Assembly (NCBI GenBank): GCA_944387375.1
Contig: CALXEQ010000001.1
Coordinates: forward strand, 64,483-128,482
Origin: an uncultured Clostridia bacterium
Lineage (GTDB): Bacteria; Bacillota; Clostridia; TANB77; CAG-465
Direction: 5' to 3'
DNA: 64,000 bases
The notes beneath the pieces are model-generated. The model ran no database searches and was not told the DNA's origin. It saw only the letters and a program-made list of their open reading frames with translations. Below are positions 53,825-62,084 of this stretch, in pieces. Position 1 is the first letter of the stretch, and each line of letters begins with the position of its first letter. The position numbers and the translations under genes are program-made.

Positions 53825-53983
53825 TTAGCAACAACAGCAACAAAGAACTATAATTATTAATACGATCCAAATACAGCAGCAGTTTCCTCCTCCGAAGAAT
53901 CCATTACCACCGAATCCGCCGCATCCGCAGTTATTGCATCCACAACCACCACAGTTGCCACATCCGCATCTTTCATCCATCAT
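53825..53983 (-). CDS. 52-residue cysteine/glycine-rich small membrane protein
   Basis: Minus-strand ORF starting ATGATG at 53983 with GAGAGGTGAACAG upstream and ending TAA at 53825-53827. Fifteen of 52 residues are cysteine. Layout: MMDER, a cysteine lattice CGCGNCGGCGCNNCGC, a Gly/Phe turn region, CCC, one hydrophobic segment IWIVLIIIVL, and a terminal CCCCC. The even CxC/CxxC spacing suggests metal or cluster binding; the Cys-flanked membrane segment recalls small spore-coat-like or CYSTM-like proteins, but I know no exact family. The codon composition is locally GC-rich because of Gly and Cys codons. A second small membrane protein gene lies directly upstream on the same strand. Confidence 0.72.
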   Translation of the reverse strand: MMDERCGCGNCGGCGCNNCGCGGFGGNGFFGGGNCCCIWIVLIIIVLCCCCC

Positions 53984-54012
53984 TCTGTTCACCTCTCTTT
54001 ATATATAAACTT

Positions 54013-54144
54013 CTAACTACTCTCAAAGAAAGTATCGAAGTTTAATGGTGTAGATGAAGTTCTTTCGTTACATATAAAGTATAAAATAATGAGTATTAAG
54101 ACTAGGATTATTAGCCATATAATATTATCACTATCTATGCACAT
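54013..54144 (-). CDS. 43-residue small membrane protein
   Basis: Minus-strand ORF: ATG at 54144 with AAAGGAG nine bases upstream, stop TAG at 54013-54015. Starts MCIDSDN, has one strongly hydrophobic helix 'IIWLIILVLILIILYFIC' and a polar tail. Only 29 bases separate it from the cysteine-rich gene, so they are probably co-transcribed. No family recognised. Confidence 0.6.
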   Translation of the reverse strand: MCIDSDNIIWLIILVLILIILYFICNERTSSTPLNFDTFFESS

Positions 54145-54225
54145 ACATTTCAACTCCTTTGTTTTTAGTTGACTATCAACTACTATAATATATTCAAAAA
54201 AAAATAAATGGTTACAAAATAAATA

Positions 54226-54255
54226 TTGAATAATTTTATTATGTTATGATATAAT
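54226..54255 (+). promoter_or_regulatory. promoter of the RlmD-type gene
   Basis: TTGAAT (54226-54231), 18-base spacer, TATAAT (54250-54255) with extended -10 TGA. Confidence 0.7.
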
Positions 54256-54285
54256 CATATAAGTTAAGAAAAAGGTGGAATAATT

Positions 54286-55647
54286 TTGAATAAAAATGAT
54301 GAAATTGAATTAGAAATTTTAGATAATGGAATAAATTTTGAAGGAATTTCAAGAGTAGATAATAAGGTAGTATTTGTACCTGATGCTATAAAGGGAGAAA
54401 AAGTACTTACTAAAATAATAAAAGTAAATAAATCATTTTGTATAGGAAAAATTGAAAAAATACTTGAAGAAAGCTCTAAAAGACAAACTCCTTTTTGTAG
54501 TGTATATAAAAGATGTGGTGGATGTTCAGCTCAGCATATAAAATATAAAGCACAACTTGAAATAAAGTATGAAAATGTAAAAAATACTTTGGCAAAGCAA
54601 GATATAAAATATGAATCTTTAGACAAAGTTATAGGAATGGGAATACCATATAATTATAGAAATAAAGCACAATATCCTGTAAGAATCGGTAAAGATGGAA
54701 AAAATAAAATTGGATTTTATGCTAAAAGGAGCCACGAAGTAATAGAAAATGAAGAATGTTTAATTCAAAATCAAGATATTGATAGACTCTCTAAAGAAGT
54801 ATTTAAATTATTGCTTTTGAAAGGATTTGTAGGATATAATGAGCTAACTAATCAAGGAGATATACGTCATATTCTAATTAGAAGAGGATATCATACAAAC
54901 GAGACTATGATAGTTATTGTAGTAAATAAAAAAGAAATTTTTGAAGATGTAAGAATAGAGGAAATAGTTAAAATCTTAAAAGAAAGTAACGATAAAATCA
55001 AAAGCATAATATTAAATTTTAATCCATCTAAAACAAATGAAATATTAGGTGAAGAAGAAAAGCTTGTATATGGCGTAGAATACATTACAGATTATATAGG
55101 AGAATATAAGTATTATATAAGCTCAAAATCTTTTTTTCAAGTAAATACAGTACAAGCAGAAGTATTGTATAATAAATTAAAAGAGCTTTTAAATTTAAAA
55201 GGTGATGAGATTCTTTTTGATTTATATAGTGGAGTAGGTTCAATAGGAATATTTTTAAGCAGTAATGTAAAAAAAGTATACGGAATTGAAATAGAAGAGC
55301 AGGCTATTAAAATGGCAAATTTAAATTTAGAAACAAATAATGTAAAAAATGCGGAATATATAGCAGGAAGTGTAGATAAGAAAATAGTAGAATTCGAAAA
55401 AAGAAACATTCATCCAGATGTTATAGTAATTGATCCACCAAGAAAGGGATTAGATTTAGAAAGTATAGAATATATTATAAAATTTAGACCTAAAAAAATT
55501 GGTTATGTAAGTTGCTCACCTGCAACACTTGCACGTGATTTAAAGCTTTTAAGTACATATTATGATATAGGTAAAATAGTACCAGTAGATCTTTTTCCAA
55601 ATAGTGTGCATTGTGAAGTTGTAACAAATTTAGAGCTAAAAAAATAA
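54286..55647 (+). CDS. rlmD: 23S rRNA (uracil-C5)-methyltransferase, RlmD/TrmA family
   Basis: 453 residues starting with TTG (AAGGTGG seven bases upstream; no in-frame ATG fits). N-terminal TRAM-like domain, Fe-S cluster cysteines in 'PFCSVYKRCGGCSAQHIKY', SAM site 'DLYSGVGSIGIFL', 'VIDPPRKGLD' and the catalytic cysteine in 'YVSCSPATLARDL'. Members methylate U1939 and/or U747 of 23S rRNA or U54 of tRNA; which one cannot be told by eye, so the symbol is provisional. Confidence 0.88.
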   Translation: MNKNDEIELEILDNGINFEGISRVDNKVVFVPDAIKGEKVLTKIIKVNKSFCIGKIEKILEESSKRQTPFCSVYKRCGGCSAQHIKYKAQLEIKYENVKNTLAKQDIKYESLDKVIGMGIPYNYRNKAQYPVRIGKDGKNKIGFYAKRSHEVIENEECLIQNQDIDRLSKEVFKLLLLKGFVGYNELTNQGDIRHILIRRGYHTNETMIVIVVNKKEIFEDVRIEEIVKILKESNDKIKSIILNFNPSKTNEILGEEEKLVYGVEYITDYIGEYKYYISSKSFFQVNTVQAEVLYNKLKELLNLKGDEILFDLYSGVGSIGIFLSSNVKKVYGIEIEEQAIKMANLNLETNNVKNAEYIAGSVDKKIVEFEKRNIHPDVIVIDPPRKGLDLESIEYIIKFRPKKIGYVSCSPATLARDLKLLSTYYDIGKIVPVDLFPNSVHCEVVTNLELKK

Positions 55648-55672
55648 TGAATGAAATTTTATAAAAAACTTT

Positions 55673-55708
55673 AAATAAAGTACTTAGTCTGAGTACTTTA
55701 TTTTTGTA
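55673..55708 (+). terminator. terminator of the RlmD-type gene
   Basis: AAATAAAGTACT and AGTACTTTATTT form a perfect 12-base stem with a 7-base loop, then TTG. The remaining ~155 bases to the next gene are AT-rich without recognisable features. Confidence 0.8.
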
Positions 55709-55864
55709 TTAAATTTTAAATAATTGGTAATTTTTAATAATATAATCAAATAGACAAATTAGTAAATATATGATAAAATTTCAAAGTAAATGACGAATAA
55801 TATCAAAATTTAACATATAAATAATTAGCAAAAAAATATATAAAATTATAATGGAAGGAAAAAT

Positions 55865-57799
55865 ATGAATATTTTAACATCAGTAAATAAGAAATATATA
55901 AGACAACTAAATGTATTATTAAATTCAATATCATATTCTAATAAAGAGGAAGAATTTAATATATATGTTTTAAATAAAAATTTAGATAAGGATGATCTTG
56001 AAAATATAACTGTAAATTTAGATTCAAAAAGATTCAATATAGTTGATATAAAAATACCAGATAGTGAAATTGATACGTTCCCAGTTATAGAAAAAAGATA
56101 TCCAATTGAAATCTACTTTAGATTATTTGCAAGTGATTATTTACCAAGTGATATAGATAGAATATTATATTTAGATTGTGATACAGTTGTAATTAATAGT
56201 TTAAGTGAATTATATAATATGAATTTTGAAGATAACTATTATATTGCAGCTACGCATATAAGTAAAGTATTACATAAATTTAATGAGATTAGACTAAACA
56301 TTCAAGAAGATGAGCCATATGTAAATACAGGAGTTCTTTTAATTAATTTAAAACAATTAAGAAAAATAAATGTAAAAGAAAAAATAATAAAATTTATAGA
56401 GAAAAATCAAAAAAGACTACTTTTACCAGATCAAGATATAATAGTATCTCTTTTTGGGAATAAGATAAAATTAATAGATGAATTAAAATATAACTTAAGT
56501 GAGATAGCTTGGTATAAATTCAATATTAATAATTCAAAAAACAAAATAACCTTAAAATGGATTATAAAAAATACAGTTATTATACATTATTGTGGTAGAA
56601 ATAAACCTTGGAATAGGGAATACATTGGTAGTTTAGATTGCTTTTATAATAAGATATTAAAACAAATTAAAAAGAATAAGCCAAAAAAAGTACTGATACT
56701 TTCATGTGGCACAGGCGGAGGACATAATTCGGCAGCAAAAGCAGTAAAACAAGCTTTAAATGCAAAAAATATACAAGCAGATTTTAAAGAATATTTAGAA
56801 ATAACTAGACCTAATTTAAAAGATACTGTAAATAATTTATATATAAATTCAACAAATAATGAAGGCAAAGTATTTAAGCATGTATATAATTTAGGAAAGT
56901 TGTATCAAAAGACGAAATTAAAATCTCCAATATATACGTTAAATAAGCTAAATGGAAATAAATTGTATTATTATATAGAAAATAATTTTTATGATTATGT
57001 TGTTACTACACATCTATTTGCAGCTCAAGCTTTAACTGCAATAAAAAAAGAGCATGATATTCATTTTATTGCTATTGCAACAGATTATGTGAGTATTCCT
57101 TTTTGGGAGGAAACTAATCCAGATTATTTCATAATTCCAAGTGAAAAACTAAAAGCAGATTTTATGAAAAAAGGAATAGAAGAAAAAAAGCTTATACCTT
57201 TAGGAATACCAGTGCAACTTGAGTGTAGTCAAGATTATAAAATAGAAGAAGTAAGAAAAGAACTAAATTTAAAAAATGATGAAAAATATATATTAATTTT
57301 AACAGGAAGTATGGGATTTGGGAATATAAAAGGATTAATCAAAGATTTAATTAGCGAGATAAAAGATGCTAATTTTATAATATCTTGTGGAAATAACAAT
57401 GAGTTATTAAACGAACTAAAAAATGAATATGAGGGAAATGATAAAATTATCTTATTACCATTTACAGATAAATTAAATCTTTATATAAAGGCTTCTAATA
57501 TTATTCTTACAAAACCTGGAGGTCTAACAACAACAGAAATTGCAACTATAGGTAAGCCTTTTATACATACAATGCCAATACCTGGATGCGAAAACTATAA
57601 TTCTAACTTTTTTCAAAATTTAAAAATGTCAATAAAAAGTGATACTAAAGAAGAAGTTATAAAAAATACAAAGAAATTATTAACTGATGAAAAATTACAA
57701 AAAGAGATGGTAATAAACCAAAGAAAATACATAAATAGAAATGCAAGCATGGATATTGCAGAGCTTATATGTAAAGAGTTGAAAGAAAAGGGAGAATAA
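55865..57799 (+). CDS. two-domain glycosyltransferase: GT8 fused to MGDG synthase/UgtP-type GT28
   Basis: 644 residues in one uninterrupted frame. Residues 1-260 are a GT8 transferase: 'YPIEIYFRLFASDYLP', DxD metal site 'LYLDCDTVVI' (104-106), 'PYVNTGVLLINL', 'LPDQDIIVSLFGNKI' and 'IIHYCGRNKPW'. Residues 273-644 are a processive diacylglycerol glucosyltransferase/MGDG-synthase-type enzyme: 'LILSCGTGGGHNSAAKAV', 'DYVVTTHLFAAQAL', 'IATDYVSIPFWEE' and sugar-nucleotide site 'LTKPGGLTTTEIATIGKPFI' (about 547). No membrane segment. I infer that one protein adds two sugars in membrane glycolipid or lipoteichoic acid anchor synthesis; the following acyltransferase gene, overlapping by one base, supports a lipid pathway. 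GGAAGG precedes the ATG. Confidence 0.85.
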   Translation: MNILTSVNKKYIRQLNVLLNSISYSNKEEEFNIYVLNKNLDKDDLENITVNLDSKRFNIVDIKIPDSEIDTFPVIEKRYPIEIYFRLFASDYLPSDIDRILYLDCDTVVINSLSELYNMNFEDNYYIAATHISKVLHKFNEIRLNIQEDEPYVNTGVLLINLKQLRKINVKEKIIKFIEKNQKRLLLPDQDIIVSLFGNKIKLIDELKYNLSEIAWYKFNINNSKNKITLKWIIKNTVIIHYCGRNKPWNREYIGSLDCFYNKILKQIKKNKPKKVLILSCGTGGGHNSAAKAVKQALNAKNIQADFKEYLEITRPNLKDTVNNLYINSTNNEGKVFKHVYNLGKLYQKTKLKSPIYTLNKLNGNKLYYYIENNFYDYVVTTHLFAAQALTAIKKEHDIHFIAIATDYVSIPFWEETNPDYFIIPSEKLKADFMKKGIEEKKLIPLGIPVQLECSQDYKIEEVRKELNLKNDEKYILILTGSMGFGNIKGLIKDLISEIKDANFIISCGNNNELLNELKNEYEGNDKIILLPFTDKLNLYIKASNIILTKPGGLTTTEIATIGKPFIHTMPIPGCENYNSNFFQNLKMSIKSDTKEEVIKNTKKLLTDEKLQKEMVINQRKYINRNASMDIAELICKELKEKGE

Positions 57800-58605
57800 T
57801 GAGACAGGATAATAATGAAAATGTAGCAGAACTTGATGATTTAGAAATTCAAGATGAAAATGAACATATTATTAAGTTGTGGGAACCATTAGATTTTAAT
57901 ATTGATGAAAAATATAATTTTGTATCTAAAGGGGTAATCTTTTCTATTTTATCTAATTTTGTATATTATATAGTAGCATATCCTATATTAAAAGTACTGA
58001 CTAAAGTGGTATATGATTTAGAAATTGAAGGAAAAGAAAACTTAAGAGATATAAAAGAGAGCGTAATTACTGTGTCTAATCATGTATTATTTTTAGACTG
58101 TGCAATGGTAGGTCTTGTCTATGGATTTAAAAAGGTGTATTTTACAACACGAGAGGGAAGCTTTAAAATTCCTGGTGTTAGAAAATTAATAAAGTTATTA
58201 AGAGCAATTCCAATACCAGAAGGTATAAAAAATAAAGAGTATTTTTTGAATGCAATAGATGATATTTTAAAGAGTGGGAAAAGTGTACATTTGTATCCTG
58301 AAGCATCTTTAATTCCATATCATAGTAAAATACGCCACTTTAAAAACGGGGCATTTAATATAGCAATTAAAAATAATAAAAAAATTGTTCCAATAGTTAT
58401 TACTTTTAGAGAACCACGAGGAATAAGAAAATTATTTAAATATAAAAAAGATGTTACATTAACTATTGTAGAACCAATCGAACCACCAAAACAAGGAGAT
58501 ACAAAACAAAAAATAGAAATTTTAAAGCAGGAAGTCTATGAAAAAATGAAAAAAGTAAATGAAGACAAAAAAGATAGACTAAAAAATGAAGTAAGATTTA
58601 ATTAG
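57799..58605 (+). CDS. PlsC-like 1-acylglycerol-3-phosphate acyltransferase
   Basis: 268 residues. Acyltransferase block I 'VSNHVLFLDCAM' (HxxxxD), block II region 'TTREGSFKIPGV', block III 'VHLYPEASLIPYH' (canonical PEGTRS altered) and block IV 'IVPIVITFREPRG'. A membrane-associated helix 'VIFSILSNFVYYIVAYPILKVL' precedes them. An acidic 40-residue N-terminal extension is unusual. Translationally coupled to the glycosyltransferase fusion, so the pair likely acts in glycerolipid or glycolipid assembly. Confidence 0.87.
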   Translation: MRQDNNENVAELDDLEIQDENEHIIKLWEPLDFNIDEKYNFVSKGVIFSILSNFVYYIVAYPILKVLTKVVYDLEIEGKENLRDIKESVITVSNHVLFLDCAMVGLVYGFKKVYFTTREGSFKIPGVRKLIKLLRAIPIPEGIKNKEYFLNAIDDILKSGKSVHLYPEASLIPYHSKIRHFKNGAFNIAIKNNKKIVPIVITFREPRGIRKLFKYKKDVTLTIVEPIEPPKQGDTKQKIEILKQEVYEKMKKVNEDKKDRLKNEVRFN

Positions 58606-58630
58606 CAAAAAATTATATTTGGAGGAAATT

Positions 58631-59191
58631 ATGAATATAGGAATAGATATAGATGACACAATTACTAATACTTTAGAGATTTTGATACCATATGTTTCAA
58701 AAAATAGTGCATTAGACATAGGTAAATTAAAAGAAAGTAATAAAATGTCTTATGATAAAATCTTGGAACAATATAAAGATAAAATAAAAGAGATAGGAAA
58801 AGTGATGTTTGAACAAGTTTTACCAAATGTTACATTAAAAGAAGATGCAAAAGAAATTATAGATAAATTAAAATATGAAGGAAACAAAATAATAATTATT
58901 ACAGCAAGAGATAAAGCTTTTTATGATAAAGCGTTTGAATTTACGTCAAATCAATTAAATAATCTTGGTATTAATTATGATAAACTTTTTTGTACGTATA
59001 ATAAAAGACAAGTTTGTATTGATGAAAAAATAGATTTATTTATAGATGATAATATAAAAAATTTAGATAGTGTAAAAGGAATAGTAGATAGTGTTTTACT
59101 ATTTAATAGCAAAATAAATTTGCAACAAGATTGTAATTTTAAAAGAGTAAGTGATTGGAAAGAAATATATGATTATATAAATAATATTTAA
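58631..59191 (+). CDS. HAD-superfamily 5'-nucleotidase-like protein
   Basis: 186 residues from ATG 58631 (GGAGGAAATT upstream). HAD motif I 'IGIDIDDTITNTLE', motif II 'IIIITARDK', and the acidic motif 'IDLFIDDNIKNL' place it in the 5'(3')-deoxyribonucleotidase / NT5C-like group. May dephosphorylate nucleotides; substrate unknown. First of a run of small accessory genes. Confidence 0.82.
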   Translation: MNIGIDIDDTITNTLEILIPYVSKNSALDIGKLKESNKMSYDKILEQYKDKIKEIGKVMFEQVLPNVTLKEDAKEIIDKLKYEGNKIIIITARDKAFYDKAFEFTSNQLNNLGINYDKLFCTYNKRQVCIDEKIDLFIDDNIKNLDSVKGIVDSVLLFNSKINLQQDCNFKRVSDWKEIYDYINNI

Positions 59192-59214
59192 ATTATAGTT
59201 ATTGGAGAGAAAAT

Positions 59215-59694
59215 ATGTCAATAGATATGAAAAAATTTTCGTTAGCTAAGCATGATCCAGAAATTCAAGAATTAATAAAGACAACTGATCAAAAAATATT
59301 AGCTCAATGGGCTATTGATTGTCTTTATAGGGTATTTTACCTTTTTGAACAAAAATATCCTAATGAAAAAATACCACAAAATGCTATTAATATTTTAAAA
59401 GATTGGATGAGTGGAAAAATATCAATGTGGGAGGCAAGAAAATATTGTTGGAAAGTATTAGAATTTGCAAGAAAAATTGAAAATGAAGACAAAGCTTGTT
59501 GCCAAATAGTAAGAGCAACAAGTCATTGCTTAGCTACATGCCATGTTCCTACACATGCGGAAGGTACAGCAATGTATGTTATTTCTGCTATTAAATATAT
59601 TAATAAGGATAAGAAAAATGTTATAGAAATAATGGAAAATGAAAGAAAATGGCAGATTGAGCATTTGTTAATGTTAAAAAATGCAAATAAATAA
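59215..59694 (+). CDS. Imm-5-like putative immunity protein
   Basis: 159 residues, all helical. 'TTDQKILAQWAIDCLYRVFYLFEQKYPNE' and 'RATSHCLATCHVPTHAEGTAMYVISAI' match the pattern of the Imm-5-like domain ('DHKxLAxWAADCAExVLPLFE ... AGHAxATAHVxxHAxxAA'), predicted by genome context as an immunity protein of toxin systems. No toxin gene is adjacent, so its role here is open. Start GGAGAGAAAAT. Confidence 0.7.
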   Translation: MSIDMKKFSLAKHDPEIQELIKTTDQKILAQWAIDCLYRVFYLFEQKYPNEKIPQNAINILKDWMSGKISMWEARKYCWKVLEFARKIENEDKACCQIVRATSHCLATCHVPTHAEGTAMYVISAIKYINKDKKNVIEIMENERKWQIEHLLMLKNANK

Positions 59695-59708
59695 GGAGAA
59701 GAGAATAT

Positions 59709-60107
59709 ATGAAATTAATAGATAAAATAGCACTTATATATGTAAAAGACAAAAGAATATTATGTACATTATCTAAAGGAAAAGATATATATTATTTACC
59801 TGGTGGAAAAAGAGAAAAAGATGAATCAGATACTGATACTTTATTAAGAGAATGTAAAGAAGAACTAAATGTTGAAATTATTAAAGATACTATACAGTAT
59901 TATGGAACATTTGAAGCACAAGCACATGCAAAAGATGAAGGAATATTAGTAAAAATGACATGCTATATAGCTGATTTTAATGGTGATATAAAACCTAGTA
60001 GTGAAATTGAAAGTATAAATTGGTTAAACTGTAATGATTTAGAAAAAATTTCTCAAGTAGATAAATTAATATTTGACGATTTAAATAAAAAAGGTTTAAT
60101 AAGCTAA
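59709..60107 (+). CDS. Nudix hydrolase
   Basis: 132 residues with Nudix box 'GGKREKDESDTDTLLRECKEEL' (GX5EX7REUXEE pattern, about 33-54). MutT-like fold; hydrolyses nucleoside diphosphate derivatives, substrate unknown. Start AAGGAGAAGAG. A second Nudix gene follows 27 bases later. Confidence 0.92.
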   Translation: MKLIDKIALIYVKDKRILCTLSKGKDIYYLPGGKREKDESDTDTLLRECKEELNVEIIKDTIQYYGTFEAQAHAKDEGILVKMTCYIADFNGDIKPSSEIESINWLNCNDLEKISQVDKLIFDDLNKKGLIS

Positions 60108-60133
60108 ATTTCTATTTGAAATGGAGAAGTAAT

Positions 60134-60562
60134 ATGCGAAAGTTAAATTTAATAGTTGTATTTAATAAAAACTTAGATAAAGCTCTTTTTTGTATTCGAT
60201 CAAAAGAGCCATACAAAGGTCTATATAATTTTGTTGGTGGAAAAGTAGAAGAAAATGAATCAAATTATGTAGCAGCATACAGAGAATTATTTGAAGAAAC
60301 TGGAATATCAAATAAAGATATAGAGTTAGATCATTTTATGGATATAAATTATTTTAAGTATGAAAATAATTTACAAGTTTTTTATGGTATTTTAAATCAT
60401 GAAGTAAAGCTAATAGAAGAAAAAAATAAATTAGAATGGTTAGATATAAATGATAGTTTGTTAAATAATGATAAATTTGCTGGTAATTATAATATTCCAC
60501 ATATAATACGACAGATTAAAATTTACTTAAGTACAAAAAATAACGAGAAAATAATTTTATAA
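60134..60562 (+). CDS. Nudix hydrolase
   Basis: 142 residues from ATG 60134 (GGAGAAG upstream; an ATG at 60116 has no site). Nudix box 'GGKVEENESNYVAAYRELFEET' with a complete REUXEE core. Different enough from the preceding Nudix protein that a recent duplication is unlikely. Confidence 0.92.
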   Translation: MRKLNLIVVFNKNLDKALFCIRSKEPYKGLYNFVGGKVEENESNYVAAYRELFEETGISNKDIELDHFMDINYFKYENNLQVFYGILNHEVKLIEEKNKLEWLDINDSLLNNDKFAGNYNIPHIIRQIKIYLSTKNNEKIIL

Positions 60563-60574
60563 ATAAATATATTA

Positions 60575-60609
60575 AAAATACAGATAAAATTGAATTTTAT
60601 CTGTATTTT
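60575..60609 (+). terminator. terminator of the nucleotidase-to-Nudix operon
   Basis: AAAATACAGATAAAAT and ATTTTATCTGTATTTT form a perfect 16-base stem with loop TGA. It overlaps the -35 of the next promoter. Confidence 0.85.
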
Positions 60610-60619
60610 ATGCTATAAT
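60590..60619 (+). promoter_or_regulatory. promoter of the GNAT gene
   Basis: TTGAAT (60590-60595), 18-base spacer, TATAAT (60614-60619) with extended -10 TGC. The -35 lies in the loop of the preceding terminator. Confidence 0.7.
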
Positions 60620-60651
60620 CATTTTAAATTAGATAGTTGGTGAGTTAGATT

Positions 60652-61197
60652 ATGATAATAGATAGTAAAAGAATATTATTAAGAAGTTGGAAAGAAGAAG
60701 ATATAGAAGATTTAGTAGAAGGGCTAAATAATATAAATGTATCAAAGTGGCTTGCAAATATACCATATCCATATACAAAGCAAGATGCAAAAGATTTTAT
60801 TGAATATTCAAATATGACTAATGAAAATAATATAATGCTTGCTATAGTTTTAAAGGAAAATGGTAAAGTTATAGGTGGTACAACAATAGAAAATATAAAT
60901 AAAAAAGATGGTACGGCTGGTGGTGGAATTTGGCTAAATGAAAGCTATCAAAAAAATGGATATGGCATAGAAGCTTTTTGTATAAGAGCTAAGTTTTGTT
61001 TTGAAATACTAAATTTAAGAAGGTTAGAAAATGGATATTTTAAAGAAAATGAAAAATCTAGAAATATGCAGTATAAACTTGGATATAAAGATGAAGGAAT
61101 AAGAAGAAAAAGATATTTATGCTTAGCAACTAATGATTATGTTGATGAGTGTATTACTGGATTATTGAAGGAAGAATTTGTTGATATTAATAAATAG
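60652..61197 (+). CDS. RimJ/RimL-type GNAT acetyltransferase
   Basis: 181 residues. 'RILLRSWKEEDIEDL' opening, 'VIGGTTIENIN', acetyl-CoA loop 'NESYQKNGYGIEAF' and 'NLRRLENGYFKENEKSRNMQYKLGYKDEG' are typical of the ribosomal-protein-acetyltransferase-like GNAT branch, which also includes many resistance and amino-acid enzymes. Substrate unknown. Confidence 0.9.
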   Translation: MIIDSKRILLRSWKEEDIEDLVEGLNNINVSKWLANIPYPYTKQDAKDFIEYSNMTNENNIMLAIVLKENGKVIGGTTIENINKKDGTAGGGIWLNESYQKNGYGIEAFCIRAKFCFEILNLRRLENGYFKENEKSRNMQYKLGYKDEGIRRKRYLCLATNDYVDECITGLLKEEFVDINK

Positions 61198-61206
61198 GAG
61201 GAAGTT

Positions 61207-61644
61207 ATGGAGTATAAGTATAAATTTTTTATTGCAGGTAGAACTAGAAATAGGGAGAATATTTTAAATGTTTGTAAAATATTTGAGGATTTAAATATTT
61301 CACATTATTGCTTTTTAAAAAATGAAGCATCACATAAAGAGGCAGGGCTTGATATAAATGATAGTCATCTTGCCGATACTTTTGAATCATTAGGACTTGA
61401 TAATCCTAGAGTCAGAACAATTTTTGAACATGATTTAGATGGAGAGAAAAATTCTGAGAACTTTTTAATTGTACTTCCAGCTGGTAAATCTGCACATATC
61501 GAAGCTGGCATTGCATATGGAATGGGTAAAAAATGTTATGCTATAGGAGAATATGATGTAACTGATTCATTATATCTTATTTTTGATAAGATATTTAAAG
61601 ATGAAAATGAATTAAAAGAGTTTTTAGAAAGTAAAAATTATTAA
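61207..61644 (+). CDS. nucleoside 2-deoxyribosyltransferase-like protein
   Basis: 145 residues. Rossmann-like start 'KFFIAGRTRNRENIL' and 'NFLIVLPAGKSAHIEAGIAYGMGKKCYAIGE' match the fold and the conserved 'DxxxA...S.GT..E.G.A.a.gKp' region of nucleoside 2-deoxyribosyltransferase relatives. Used in nucleotide salvage or as part of defence and surveillance proteins; the catalytic activity is not certain. Start TAGGAGGAAGTT, ten bases after the GNAT gene. Confidence 0.78.
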   Translation: MEYKYKFFIAGRTRNRENILNVCKIFEDLNISHYCFLKNEASHKEAGLDINDSHLADTFESLGLDNPRVRTIFEHDLDGEKNSENFLIVLPAGKSAHIEAGIAYGMGKKCYAIGEYDVTDSLYLIFDKIFKDENELKEFLESKNY

Positions 61645-61658
61645 AATAGAGGTAGATA

Positions 61659-61994
61659 ATGAGTAAAAAAATAATTGGTATAATAATTTTATCTTTAGTA
61701 ATATATAATATAATTCCTATTTTAAATGATATATTTCCTGAAACTGTTACGTATACATTTTTATTAGATTTATGGTTTATTAACTCACTTTATTCATTAA
61801 TTGCGGCAATTGTATTTTGTAAAAAGTATGGATTTAAAATATGGATATCTATAATTATAGCATTATTATTTTTACCTACTATGTTTATTTTTTATAACAA
61901 GACAGCTTATATATATATGATAGTGTATTTTATTTTTGCATTAATTGGTACTTTTATAGGTAGCATTTTAAATAAATACAAAAAAAGTAAATAG
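61659..61994 (+). CDS. small four-helix membrane protein, unknown
   Basis: 111 residues, nearly all hydrophobic: 'IIGIIILSLVIYNIIPIL', 'SLYSLIAAIVFC', 'IWISIIIALLFLPTMFIFY' and 'IYMIVYFIFALIGTFIGSIL'. No family recognised. AGAGGTAG precedes the ATG; terminator follows. Confidence 0.7.
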   Translation: MSKKIIGIIILSLVIYNIIPILNDIFPETVTYTFLLDLWFINSLYSLIAAIVFCKKYGFKIWISIIIALLFLPTMFIFYNKTAYIYMIVYFIFALIGTFIGSILNKYKKSK

Positions 61995-62017
61995 ACGGCA
62001 TATTGTCGTCTATTTTT
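61990..62017 (+). terminator. terminator after the 61659 gene
   Basis: AATAGACG and CGTCTATT arms, then TTTTAT. Confidence 0.75.
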
Positions 62018-62084
62018 ATATAAAAGTCATAAAAAAGTCATTTTATTATGATATTATTTTAAAAAAATAAGTGAGGTAATTTTT

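Noticed and set aside
59709-60562. Tandem duplication of the Nudix genes
   Set aside because: The two proteins share little beyond the Nudix box, so independent origin is more likely.
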